A stretch of 64,000 bases of DNA. It comes from Amoebidium appalachense. Lineage: Eukaryota; Ichthyosporea. The stretch spans positions 11,718,001-11,782,000 of the forward strand of contig CAVNZM010000001.1 in NCBI GenBank assembly GCA_963693365.1, read 5' to 3'. The notes under the pieces are model-generated. The model worked only from the letters and a program-made list of their open reading frames with translations. It made no database searches and had not been told where the DNA came from. Made by a program: the position numbers and the translations under genes. How positions within the stretch are numbered: position 1 is the first letter of the stretch; the number at the start of each line of letters is the position of its first letter. Shown here piece by piece: positions 8,768 through 16,722 of the stretch.

Positions 8768-10219
8768 CTAAGCCTGTTTGATCTTCTCATGGTCGAACAC
8801 AAAAGCGTACGACGTTCCCGTCGAGGACAGCGCAGGCATCCCAGGTGCAACAGTCAGGTGGTTGTTCCGCACCCCTTTGTTGGGTCCAAGTATCTTGCCC
8901 AGCATGGAGCCCATGCTCTTCACACTGGCGTACGGGATGCTCTTGGTCTTGCCGTTGAGTGAAAGCCACTCCTTGTACAGATGCAGCATCGTGGTGGCTG
9001 TAACACGGGCCCCGTTGGGAAGTTGCTCGATAGACATGCCCTCTGCGCCTGTCGCCATGTCTTTGAGAAACAGGAGTTCATCTGGCTGTGTCATTTCACG
9101 CAGTTCGCACCAGAGTTCGGTCTTGGGTGGAAGCGGAAGAACACGGGGAACATTCGGCATCTTCATGAAGTAATCGCACACAGCCTGTAGGTTTGCCGGG
9201 TCTTCGTAGAAGCGTGTAAAGTTCTGGTAGTAGGCTCTTGGATAGACCACTGGAGTCCCCTGCAAACATACCCAACGACGATCTGATTCCTCCACACGAA
9301 CGGGCCATTTCTCGTTTGAAAGCCAGACATAGCGTTCAAAACTCTTCACACACACGGCATCATGCCCCTTCCGTTCAATCATGTTTACCTGTTGGGTGAT
9401 GCGAGCCTTCATCAGATTCGCAATTTCCCTGTTACTGCCTAGACCCATTTCGTCGCACACAACCAGTAGCTTGTTCTCCAGATGTGCATTGAACTTGCCC
9501 TCCAAATGCTCTCTGTGTGTGATATAACCGCAATAACAGCTGCCAATGATGTTGGCGATGATCTCCCACCAGATGTTTTTCCCTATTCCCTGAATCGACC
9601 TCATGAGAATTGCTGTCCCGGACTTGACTTCCGGATACTGGAAGATGTGTGCGACCCATTGCATCAGATAGTGAAAGCTCTCCCGGTCGTTGTTACAAAG
9701 AACCTCAAAGGCATGACGTTCGAACAAGGAAACAGAACCCGACTGCCAAGAAATGTTCTCGGGTTGATGGGGAACGGCCAACCCCTTGAACATGTTGTAT
9801 GCCCGGCAACGTTGGACAAGGTAGGCTGGCTTGGTGTTTCCGGTACGTGGGTCTGGAGATGACGGGTCGAAAACAAAACAGGTGTAGTATGGAAAGCATG
9901 GTGTTTTCAACACGTTTGCGCCGTTGTACGTGTCCTGTTTGCCATTTGCACCAGGGACGAGCTGGAATAGAAAGGCACCCAAAAACTCTTGGAGTGCAGC
10001 CTTTGTTTTGCGATGGTGTTTGTACAGGTTCGTGTCCTGGTCATAAATCTTGACGAGATAGGCACCTTCCCTACTGACATATGCGATGTTTGGGCTCAAA
10101 AAGGCAAACACCTCATCCATAGTCCAATGTGAGCGTTGGACACATGTGTGGGGGTCAAACAACATGCTGTGGTCAACCGTAAGATCCTCAAATGCATCAT
10201 AAGATGGTGGCGCACTCAT
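8768..10219 (-). CDS. Superfamily 3 (D5/DUF5906-like) replicative helicase
   Basis: 483 residues from ATG at 10219. SF3 motifs in order: Walker A SIQGIGKN (residues 208-215, Lys214), Walker B LLVVCDEM (251-258, Asp256-Glu257), motif C YVWLSNE (297-303, Asn302), and an arginine-finger candidate SDRR near 312-315. The C-terminus (about 400-470) has the helical segment TTMLHLYKEWL typical of the DNA-binding tail of D5-like proteins. The N-terminal 190 residues lack clear archaeo-eukaryotic primase motifs, so this may be helicase only. Such helicases unwind the template for replication of viruses, virophages and plasmid-like elements. A TATAAAAG box lies about 45 bp upstream. Confidence 0.87.
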   Translation of the reverse strand: MSAPPSYDAFEDLTVDHSMLFDPHTCVQRSHWTMDEVFAFLSPNIAYVSREGAYLVKIYDQDTNLYKHHRKTKAALQEFLGAFLFQLVPGANGKQDTYNGANVLKTPCFPYYTCFVFDPSSPDPRTGNTKPAYLVQRCRAYNMFKGLAVPHQPENISWQSGSVSLFERHAFEVLCNNDRESFHYLMQWVAHIFQYPEVKSGTAILMRSIQGIGKNIWWEIIANIIGSCYCGYITHREHLEGKFNAHLENKLLVVCDEMGLGSNREIANLMKARITQQVNMIERKGHDAVCVKSFERYVWLSNEKWPVRVEESDRRWVCLQGTPVVYPRAYYQNFTRFYEDPANLQAVCDYFMKMPNVPRVLPLPPKTELWCELREMTQPDELLFLKDMATGAEGMSIEQLPNGARVTATTMLHLYKEWLSLNGKTKSIPYASVKSMGSMLGKILGPNKGVRNNHLTVAPGMPALSSTGTSYAFVFDHEKIKQA

Positions 10220-10260
10220 GATGCTTACAATAGACTGAAGAAAATAAAGCATGCCTGCTC

Positions 10261-10268
10261 CTTTTATA
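10261..10268 (-). promoter_or_regulatory. TATA box of the helicase gene
   Basis: TATAAAAG on the minus strand about 45 bp upstream of the helicase ATG. The same octamer precedes three other left-half genes. Just upstream, an inverted repeat GTTGAAGCTGTTGAAG (10291-10306) and GTTCAACAGCTTCAAC (10374-10389) could form a hairpin or bind a dimeric regulator. Confidence 0.6.
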
Positions 10269-10384
10269 CCCTTGTTGAAGAATTGAAGCTGTTGAAGCTG
10301 TTGAAGGTGGGGTATTCAATAGAGAAGTGGGATAGGTCTGTGTGTGTATGGGTTGACCCGCCCAGCCTCAACGGTTCAACAGCT

Positions 10385-10708
10385 TCAACCGCTGCAACAA
10401 CCAGCCCACCTGAGAACCCCCCCCCCCCCCCCCCACCCCCCCCCCCCCCCCCCCCACCACCTGTACACCAGCAGGCCGGCCAGCAGCACGAGCAGCACCA
10501 TGCATGCAAGCGCTATGCCCCTCCACATCGAAGCGCTCTTGAGCTGTGCATCATGGTCGTCCAATGAAGTGCCCATGTAGAGCATGAAGCACGTGTTGTT
10601 GTCGATGGTCAGGTGGTACTCGTGCGGGTCGGCGGCAATGTCATCCCTGCGCACCCACGAGTTACTCGGGTTGTCAAATCTCAGGTTTGCAATGTTCGGA
10701 GAAGTCAT
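10385..10708 (-). CDS. Small single-pass membrane protein
   Basis: 107 residues from ATG at 10708. A soluble N-terminal part of about 65 residues precedes one strong hydrophobic segment (GIALACMVLLVLLAGLLVY), giving a C-tail-anchored topology. After VYRWW the sequence runs into a 37-base C/G tract that encodes only Gly/Trp, so the true C-terminus is unsure and may end earlier. The gene precedes the helicase on the same strand. No family recognised. Confidence 0.55.
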   Translation of the reverse strand: MTSPNIANLRFDNPSNSWVRRDDIAADPHEYHLTIDNNTCFMLYMGTSLDDHDAQLKSASMWRGIALACMVLLVLLAGLLVYRWWGGGGGGWGGGGGVLRWAGCCSG

Positions 10709-11722
10709 ACCTTCCGAAGAGATACTTTGGAGCGCCCCCTCCCCAGCAACTCGGGGAGCACACACAGAGATTATGCATCGCAGTGCTATTGGGAACCTAA
10801 AAACCGCTGGGACGTAGGGCGCGCCAAGACGGAGGACGCACTGACGAGGTACATGGACAGGGTGTGCTCGGGTGAGGATCCGGAAGGAACATGGTGGTTT
10901 CTTCGATGGGGGGGGCTTCGGATGGCGGTTCCTGTAGTAATAGCAGGACCGCACATCGAACTTTGGAGTCTTCAAATCCAACACATAACGCGCGTAAAGG
11001 CCTCGGATTATGAGGTACCGTACAACTCCAACCCTCCCACTACCAACACAACCCGCAGCAGCCCACACATCTATGATATCTACAAGAGCGAGGATTATGA
11101 GAGTCCGGACAACCCTCACCCCGCTGCCGACACGACCCTTAGTCCCTACGTCTATGAAATCTACATTTTCAGCCAGCCCAGAACTGAGTTGTTTCCCTAT
11201 GATAATTTCTTCCATGAAAATTACAGCCGTCAAACCCCTCAATACATTATTAAACAGACCAGGGACGGTTGGGTCTTTTGGAATGCATACGGGAATCCCG
11301 ACCTGGACGAGGCCAAAAACACAGCGCCCGGTGTCTCGAGGAGGCCCTACTGGTTCATGCCCGAACTGCTTTTTGAGACCCTTGTCAAAGAACCGCCCCT
11401 GACCAAACCTCGGACCCTGCTCGAGTCCGCCTACCGCGCCGGAGTGTCGCACGGCGCGCCCACCACGATGGCCCCGGGCGGCGCAACCACCGAGGACCTG
11501 AGCACAGCACTTGAAGATTGGGGTGAGCGCTGGCTTGACTATTTTTTCAAAGAGGTCGGCCACGTGGTGGAGGCAGCAGGGCTGCCGCTGCGCGACGGTG
11601 TCTTCGACAGAGCCTACGGGCGCAACCGCAACCAGGAGTTCGAGGGGGTGGGTGCGGACCTTGATGAGTGGAACGAGGGGACCCCCTGGAGCAACGCGGG
11701 CAATTTGGGACATGCCTTATAG
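10613..11722 (+). CDS. Hypothetical acidic protein with an internal duplication
   Basis: Open for 369 codons from 10613, but the first part overlaps the minus-strand membrane protein, so an internal start (ATG at 10853 or 10922) is likelier. Residues about 125-180 contain two diverged copies of one unit, ending SPHIYDIYK and SPYVYEIYI, which shows an ancient tandem duplication. The C-terminal half is rich in Trp, Asp and Glu and has a natural codon pattern. No domain recognised. The opposite strand is also open here, but its composition is unconvincing. Confidence 0.45.
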   Translation: MVLVRVGGNVIPAHPRVTRVVKSQVCNVRRSHTFRRDTLERPLPSNSGSTHRDYASQCYWEPKNRWDVGRAKTEDALTRYMDRVCSGEDPEGTWWFLRWGGLRMAVPVVIAGPHIELWSLQIQHITRVKASDYEVPYNSNPPTTNTTRSSPHIYDIYKSEDYESPDNPHPAADTTLSPYVYEIYIFSQPRTELFPYDNFFHENYSRQTPQYIIKQTRDGWVFWNAYGNPDLDEAKNTAPGVSRRPYWFMPELLFETLVKEPPLTKPRTLLESAYRAGVSHGAPTTMAPGGATTEDLSTALEDWGERWLDYFFKEVGHVVEAAGLPLRDGVFDRAYGRNRNQEFEGVGADLDEWNEGTPWSNAGNLGHAL

Positions 11723-11844
11723 CAAAAAATCTTAAACAGTTTCGGGGTGAATATATAATGTAAATCCAACGATCCAAATAATGGTTTTGCAACTTCACAT
11801 CGGGGTGAATATACAATATAAATCGAACAACAGAAATAAAAATA
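11723..11844. other. Short intergenic repeat
   Basis: The sequence TCGGGGTGAATATA(T/C)AAT appears twice, near 11742 and 11801, about 59 bp apart, between two convergent gene ends. It may be a shared 3' processing signal. Confidence 0.4.
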
Positions 11845-12027
11845 TCAATGTGCTTGGCGCTTTACTCGCACACTCTGTCGGAGCACCAGTCTCCGGTATT
11901 TTGGCATGAACTCGTCTGCATACACGTACTTCCTTGCACGTCTGTGACCCCTCTTTTTGGACCGACCTCTTCGTTTTGACATGACGTTCACCCAAAAATT
12001 GTGGGCGACCTCTCCTAGTGAAACCAT
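11845..12027 (-). CDS. Very basic small protein
   Basis: 60 residues from ATG at 12027, or 45 from ATG at 11982 (MSKRRGRSKKRGHRRARKYV). The N-terminal half of the shorter form is more than half Lys/Arg, and the rest keeps many basic residues. It resembles nucleic-acid-condensing peptides such as protamines or small viral core proteins in composition only. Its start overlaps the stop of the upstream minus-strand gene by 13 bp, which suggests co-transcription. Confidence 0.45.
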   Translation of the reverse strand: MVSLGEVAHNFWVNVMSKRRGRSKKRGHRRARKYVYADEFMPKYRRLVLRQSVRVKRQAH

Positions 12028-12392
12028 TTCCTCCTCTTACACCCTGCCGCGCACAGGTTGCTGGTCCACGCACCCTCCTCGAGCTCGAGGGACACCTTGC
12101 GCCACCCGGATTCTGCGCGCTTGATCTCGCACGCCACCACAATGTCTCCCGGTCGCACACCTGCGGTCCACATGCTTGTGCAACAGCGCACGCTCAGCAC
12201 CTCACACTCCGATTCGGGCCCACGTACACACACGCCGAAACACGCAAGCGCGCACTCGTGGTCATGCAGCGCCTCGAGAACTGGCACCTTGCGAATGAGT
12301 GTGCGCCGACGCAGGCGGGGACTCTGGAGGGTATAAAAGCGTGTGTCTGACACGGGGAGCTGCCAGTCTGAATCTGCACCAGAACCGACCAT
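12015..12392 (-). CDS. Hypothetical protein, 125 residues
   Basis: Open from ATG at 12392 to a stop at 12015. The sequence is mixed and charged, with a cysteine-containing middle (CALACFGVCV) and an IVVACEIKRAESGW segment that looks like an ordered beta-rich domain. Its start codon lies in the same CCATGG as the start of the plus-strand gene at 12391, so the two overlap head to head and both may not be real. No family recognised. Confidence 0.4.
   Translation of the reverse strand: MVGSGADSDWQLPVSDTRFYTLQSPRLRRRTLIRKVPVLEALHDHECALACFGVCVRGPESECEVLSVRCCTSMWTAGVRPGDIVVACEIKRAESGWRKVSLELEEGAWTSNLCAAGCKRRKWFH
12332..12339 (+). promoter_or_regulatory. TATA box of the 12391 gene
   Basis: TATAAAAG 52 bp upstream of the ATG at 12391, identical to the boxes of the helicase and coiled-coil genes. 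Confidence 0.6.
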
Positions 12393-12909
12393 GGCTTTTG
12401 AGCAGGACCTGAAGCTATTTGTCAATCGGCTGTCGCTGCTTGTATCCAACATGACGTTCGACTCGAGCGGCGCCGGGAGGGTGGCGAACCGGCCGCTACA
12501 GCTCCACGCACGACTCGGGAAGGGCGACACGATGCTGTCGGACACGATGCTGCCGCTGCAGTCGGTGGAAACGTCGAACAGGACTGGACTCAACCACCTT
12601 GTGTTTTCGACGTGTCCGCTGGAGGGGGCCGGGGATGCGGTGACCATCGACCTGGATTGGGGCAAGTCGTTTCGGCTGACCTGGGAGCGCTGGGACACCA
12701 CGCTGTCGCTGCTGCCACCGAGGGATCCGACGGAGGAGGAGGGCATGAGCGAGGGACGTGCGGTCCCCATGGAGGCAAAGAGAAAACGAACAACCCTTCT
12801 GCGAATCGACTTTTTGAAGGACTTCCTTTGGCATGACATGGGGTGCGACATTCTGTCGCTGCAGTTATATGAATCAGTACAGAAAAATAGGCGGCAGTGT
12901 AGAGAATAA
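12391..12909 (+). CDS. Hypothetical protein, 172 residues
   Basis: Start ATG at 12391 sits in a good context (ACCATGG), 52 bp after a TATA box. The N-terminal half alternates hydrophobic and polar residues like a beta-sandwich (LHARLGKGD, VTIDLDWGKSFRLTWERW). A short acidic/basic linker and an amphipathic C-terminus follow. No signal peptide or membrane segment. No family recognised. Confidence 0.55.
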   Translation: MAFEQDLKLFVNRLSLLVSNMTFDSSGAGRVANRPLQLHARLGKGDTMLSDTMLPLQSVETSNRTGLNHLVFSTCPLEGAGDAVTIDLDWGKSFRLTWERWDTTLSLLPPRDPTEEEGMSEGRAVPMEAKRKRTTLLRIDFLKDFLWHDMGCDILSLQLYESVQKNRRQCRE

Positions 12910-12968
12910 TGCAGGTATCGCGCAGTGCGTGTGTGTGTGCGACTGCGCCCCGGATGGTGCAGCACGCG

Positions 12969-12976
12969 TATATAAG
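12969..12976 (+). promoter_or_regulatory. TATA box (TATATAAG)
   Basis: 75 bp upstream of the ATG at 13051, preceded by CACGCG. Likely the promoter of the LLPGK-motif fragment. Confidence 0.5.
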
Positions 12977-13050
12977 CAGGGCCACACCCAACGTGTCGTC
13001 CGAGCGCATGCTTGTGTGTGCGCACACAAATTTGTTTATTTTTCAGAGAA

Positions 13051-13401
13051 ATGATCCCCCCCCACCCTTCTCGCCCGCGAGGCCCACTTCGCATCAATGG
13101 AGTGGGGAAGCTCACCCCAGTGGCTTCATTCCGTGACCTCCTCGAGATCATCTACCTACTCCCTGGGAAGCGCGCCCACGAGTTCCGCAAGACCTGTGCC
13201 ACCTACATAGCACGTAAGGGTAAAATTTTGTGGAATGCCATCCACAACTTTGCTTGTTTCGACCAATTGTCTGTGTGCTCGCTCGTGATGACTCCACGAG
13301 GATCGAGTATGAAAAGTGGCAGCGCAGATATGGCAGGAATATGGTCTTACGCCCGTGTGCACTCTTTGGTGGACGGTCAAACTGGCCTTGTGCCGGTATG
13401 A
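13051..13401 (+). pseudogene. Truncated viral-type LLPGK/FRK-motif protein
   Basis: Residues 15-56 read PVASFRDLLEIIYLLPGK followed by EFRKTCATYIARKG. This pattern (LVEIIxLLPGKxAxxFRRxxAxxxxR) recurs in proteins of large DNA viruses, often beside BRO or KilA-type domains. Only this motif survives. After about 13220 the frame runs over the antisense of a zinc-finger fragment, and its stop codon is made by the left end of the IS607 element. The gene has a TATA box, so it was once expressed. It is a remnant rather than an intact regulator. Confidence 0.55.
13156..13398 (-). pseudogene. C2H2 zinc-finger gene, 3' part, split by the IS607 insertion
   Basis: The frame starts abruptly at the element boundary in the middle of a finger (YRHKASLTVHQRVH). 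It continues with the linker TGVRPY and one full C2H2 finger (CHIC to HHERAH), then a tail ending at 13156. The missing first half of the interrupted finger is found at the other end of the element (15670-15968). Joining the two flanks restores C-x4-C-x12-H-x3-H spacing in frame, which is strong evidence for insertion into one gene. Confidence 0.7.
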
Positions 13402-13607
13402 TTTGCTGCTACAATGATCTTTGGCAACCCTGTTTTTCTTTGTCATATATATGGTCAATTTGATAGCTGTTCGATCTTGTGTCCAGAGCGGTGGTTGTAA
13501 AAGGCAACAACAACAACCCACTGCAAGTGTCACAAAGGGCACACTTATTCTTGTTATCTGAAACTGCCAATGTTGGGCAACTTCAAATATTTTCTATACC
13601 TTATAGT

Positions 13608-14291
13608 ATGCCCCACAATGGCACCAAGTACATATCTGGACTTCAATCCAGAAAGAAGTACGGGGTATCGGGATCCTCACTTCGGAGATGGGCAAACCAG
13701 GGACGCATCCGAATTGTTAGAACACCAGGCAATGTCCGCCTGTACAACACCTCGGACATTGACACGTTGCTCGGGTGTGAAACGGACACACGAACAGACA
13801 GAGTTGATGTTGCCTACGCACGGGTCTCATCCCACAAACAGCGCACGGACCTCGACCGGCAAGTTCAGTATCTGCGTGAACGGTGTCCCAATCACGAAAT
13901 TGTCACTGATGTCGGGAGTGGCGTCAACTTTAAGCGCAGAGGACTGCTGTCCATTTTGGAACAGGCAAGCAAGGGAAATGTCAGAGAGATTGTGGTTGCC
14001 CACAATGACAGGCTGTGTCGACTCGCCGGTGACCTGCTGTGGTGGATTCTGGAAGCATATGGGGTCAAAATCGTGGTTCTCAATCACGCAGACGAGTCCA
14101 ATACAGATGAACTCGCGGAAGACCTTATCGCCGTCACCACCCACTTTGTCTGTAAGCATCATGGACGTCGCAAGTACGGAAACAAGTGCAATGGAACAGA
14201 GGGAAGCGGAAAGGAACGTCAAAAGACTAAAGCGCATGGCATCGAAACACATGAAGAAAGAGCAGAAACTCTATTTGAAGGATTGTCTTAA
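13608..14291 (+). CDS. tnpA: IS607-family serine recombinase TnpA
   Basis: 227 residues from ATG at 13608. The N-terminus is a MerR-type winged helix (GVSGSSLRRWANQGRIRIVR, followed by RLYNTSDID). The catalytic serine-recombinase domain begins with YARVSSHKQRTDLDRQ, giving the nucleophile Ser and the conserved Arg/Asp/Gln residues. The motif IVVAHNDRLCRLA follows, and the protein ends with the family signature AVTTHFVCKHHGRRKY. This N-terminal DNA-binding order is diagnostic of IS607. The enzyme would excise and insert the element as a circle. The frame is intact and overlaps the nuclease start by about 130 bp. Confidence 0.93.
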   Translation: MPHNGTKYISGLQSRKKYGVSGSSLRRWANQGRIRIVRTPGNVRLYNTSDIDTLLGCETDTRTDRVDVAYARVSSHKQRTDLDRQVQYLRERCPNHEIVTDVGSGVNFKRRGLLSILEQASKGNVREIVVAHNDRLCRLAGDLLWWILEAYGVKIVVLNHADESNTDELAEDLIAVTTHFVCKHHGRRKYGNKCNGTEGSGKERQKTKAHGIETHEERAETLFEGLS

Positions 14292-15571
14292 TGGACGGCC
14301 TCCGGAGCTTGACGATTATGTGGCCTGTGGAGTGAACGTTTTGGCTTTGCGGGAAAGGACCGAGCTTTTGGTCCGCACAAAACTCATCCGTGTGATCCCA
14401 ACAAAGGAACAAAAGCGATGGTTGGTCGAATGCTTCGGAGTGGCAAGGAAGATCTTCAATCAATGTGTAGGTCTTCACGACCTGAAGGGAAGCATGGACA
14501 AAACCGAATATCGCAAGCAATTTGTCAACAACAAAAGCATTCCAGACTGCGAAGAATACAAGAAGCGTGTGCCAAACCTTCTTCGTAACGGCGCGGTGGA
14601 TGATTTTTTCGGGGCCGTGGGTTCGCAGAAGGCAAAGGCACGTTATGCTAAGAAGAGGGGTTTAAAGGCAACCAGTGTCTTTGTCCGGTATAGATCCAAA
14701 AAGGACGGATATCAATCAATTCTAATACCCCGCGCACTCACCAAGTTCAATGGTACACACGCCATTTTTGCCCCAACGATGTGCCCCGAAGGTGGGCATT
14801 TGAAACTTGCGGAGCAAGTACAACCGGGTGAAATGGAAACAGATGGGCGGCTCTTGATGACCAGGGACGGGCATTTCTACCTATCAATTACATATCGGGT
14901 ACCGGGGGGTGATAGCCAAACCCCTCTAACCGAACAACACGATAGGCGGATATGTGCACTTGATCCTGGTATTAGAACCTTCCAGACTGTCTATGACCCC
15001 TGTAACAAGGAGGTCACACACCTTTTTCCCCGGGGACATCAAACGCATCAGTCGGCTGCTCAACCGTGAGGACCAGCTGAAAAGTCGTTTGACACAGACA
15101 TCTGTTAAACACAAAAGTCGGTATCGGATGAGAAAGGCCCTGTTCCGAATGCGCCGAAGGGTTCAGAACCTTATTGCCGACGCACACTGGAAGGCCGCTG
15201 GATGGCTCACCTCCAACTTCGACGTGGTAGTTATTCCTTGGTTTGACTCTGGGAGTATGTCACGTAGGGGCAAGAGGAAACTTCGCAGCAAGAGCGTCCG
15301 ATGCATGATGGGTTGGCAGCATGCCAAGTTTCGACAACGGCTGGTGTGTAAAGCAGAGCAACGGGGAACTGCAGTGGTGTTTGTCAATGAATCCTACACC
15401 AGCAAAACGTGTGGGAGGTGTGGACAGATCAACCAGGGTCTTGGAGGTTCTAAGGTGTTCAAGTGTAAACATTGTGGGTTGGTCATTGACAGAGATGTCA
15501 ATGGGGCTCGCAACATATTTATTCGCTCATGTACGCGGCCCGTGGGCAGCCACGGGCCTCTGCCGGTATAG
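14161..15571 (+). pseudogene. tnpB: Fanzor2/TnpB-type RuvC nuclease, one frameshift
   Basis: About 470 codons from ATG at 14161 (14191 is an alternative start). RuvC-I is LDPGIRTFQTVYDP with the catalytic Asp. The usual RuvC-II glutamate place reads VVVIPWFD, with Pro instead of Glu. An alternative Glu stands in NESYTSKTCGRCG, next to the zinc ribbon (CGRC, CKHC). RuvC-III is DRDVNGARN. This rearranged active site is the pattern described for Fanzor proteins and some TnpBs. The frame shifts by one base at CCCCGGGG (15028-15035), between RuvC-I and the zinc ribbon. Either the copy is dead or the run was misread. Such proteins are RNA-guided DNA nucleases that help the element persist. Confidence 0.88.
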
Positions 15572-15638
15572 GCCAAGGTTCTTGTAATCTTGCATGACCA
15601 TGCCACTAGCCTAGCTCCTTTCATGACCCGTGGTCATG
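15537..15638 (+). ncRNA. Candidate guide (omega-type) RNA scaffold at the 3' end of the nuclease gene
   Basis: Two perfect hairpins lie at the end of the gene and just after it: GGCCCGTGG-gcag-CCACGGGCC (15537-15558) and CATGACC-cgt-GGTCATG (15622-15638). In TnpB and Fanzor systems the guide RNA overlaps the 3' end of the nuclease gene and runs to the right end of the element. These hairpins sit in exactly that place. RNA production is inferred, not seen. Confidence 0.45.
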
Positions 15639-15669
15639 TTGGCAAGTTTAGGAAAGGATGGTAGGTTCA

Positions 15670-15968
15670 ACTGTATCTGCATCCCATATAATCACATCTG
15701 AAAGAGTTCCCGCCAGAATGCGATCTCTGATGCACACGATATGAACTTGGATGTATAAATTCCTTGCCACAATCGCTGCAAATAAAGGGTTTTTCTGACT
15801 TGTGTTTCCACATGTGTGTTGACAACGAAGCTGGGGTTGTATATGCAGCTGAACACTCCGGATAATCACATTTGAACAGGGCGCCTGTGTGTTTTCGCAG
15901 ATGGGTTTCCAAGTGAGCCTTCTGCCTGAAGTTCCGTCCACACTCCGGCCAGTTGCGCTTCCACCCAC
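15670..15968 (-). pseudogene. C2H2 zinc-finger gene, 5' part, split by the IS607 insertion
   Basis: The frame encodes a finger lacking its first Cys (WPEC to HLRKH), two complete fingers (CDYPEC to HMWKH; CSDC to HQRSH), and the first half of another (FRCDYMGCRYS) cut at the element boundary. Linkers are short and TGEKP-like only in part. No ATG precedes the first finger in frame, so the gene start is an upstream exon or has been lost. The partner fragment is at 13156-13398. Confidence 0.72.
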
Positions 15969-16024
15969 GAGAATCTGTTATCGTTGAGGTTAAGGCATAA
16001 AAAAGCCAACGTTTTCCTTTGCCC

Positions 16025-16345
16025 TGAGTAATTCAAGTTACTCTGAGCATAAAATTAATGGTTTTTTATTTGTTTCATGAGTAACAATATCTTACTCAGG
16101 GTACTCATTCTGAGTAACACAGACAAGTTTCCCCCACTAGATGTTACTCACCCAAATATGGTAAAGGTTTCCTTTTTAGGTATAAAAATATGCAATTGTC
16201 ATATAGTGAGTAGGATGAGTAGGATGAGTACGTACTCATCTACTGTGGGCTACGGGTATACCTAAATCTCAATCCAAAAGGAAATTGGAACACCCGGGGG
16301 GAGACCAGATGAGTAGGTACTCAAGCTACTCATCCTACTCACCCC
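16025..16345. promoter_or_regulatory. Cluster of TGAGTA/TACTCA motifs
   Basis: About thirteen copies of TGAGTA or its reverse complement lie within 320 bp. They include the perfect palindrome GATGAGTACGTACTCATC (around 16212-16241) and the head-to-tail series GAGTAGGATGAGTAGGATGAG. Elsewhere the hexamer is not clustered. Dense two-way sites like this suit a binding array for a dimeric protein (origin or operator). No gene lies in the stretch. Confidence 0.5.
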
Positions 16346-16349
16346 ATCA

Positions 16350-16655
16350 CTGCCTATAGGCATGCCCCGTGTGCAGGGCACTGATTTCTACCCTCTTCTG
16401 GTTGGTGCCAAGAGGCAGTGCCCTACACGTGTGGTGTCTAAACAGCCTATAGGCATGCTCTGTGTGCAGGGCACTGATTTCTACCCTCTTCTGGTTGGTG
16501 CCAAGAGGCAGTGCTCTACACGTGTGGTGTCTAAACAGCCTATAGGCATGCTCCGTGTGCAGGGCACTAATTTGTTGTGCCTTCCTTTTTTGGTTAGATC
16601 TATACCCGGCCAATGGTTAGCAGCCACGGGTTTGTTTTCATCAAGCTTAGACGTT
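16350..16655. repeat. Left inverted array, 93-bp units
   Basis: Units contain CCTATAGGCATGC, CTACCCTCTTCTGG and CCAAGAGGCAGTGC; three copies of the first motif are seen. Confidence 0.85.
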
Positions 16656-16722
16656 AATACATACTAAGTAACAGAATGAAATCACTCGCAAGTGTTATCC
16701 CTCATGATTGTATCAATCCGTT

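Larger units (their letters stand above)
13399..15669 (+). mobile_element. IS607-family element with serine recombinase and Fanzor2/TnpB-type nuclease
   Basis: About 2.27 kb. The ends are placed from the interrupted zinc-finger frame: host sequence stops at CCGGTA (13398) and resumes at ACTGTATC (15670), with one ambiguous A and no target duplication, as expected for IS607. The element starts TGATTTGC and ends GGTAGGTTCA. It carries tnpA (13608-14291) and an overlapping tnpB/Fanzor2 gene (14161-15571), then about 100 bp with a hairpin. IS607 elements with TnpB relatives are well known in giant viruses and in eukaryotic genomes that received viral DNA. Confidence 0.88.

Noticed and set aside
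10385-11713. 442-codon minus-strand frame as a single gene
   Set aside because: Only the last 107 codons have a convincing start and a membrane segment; the upstream part is the antisense of a better plus-strand frame.
13608-15571. CRISPR-Cas12 reading of the RuvC protein
   Set aside because: Neighbouring IS607 recombinase, small size and absence of any repeat-spacer array show a TnpB/Fanzor element.
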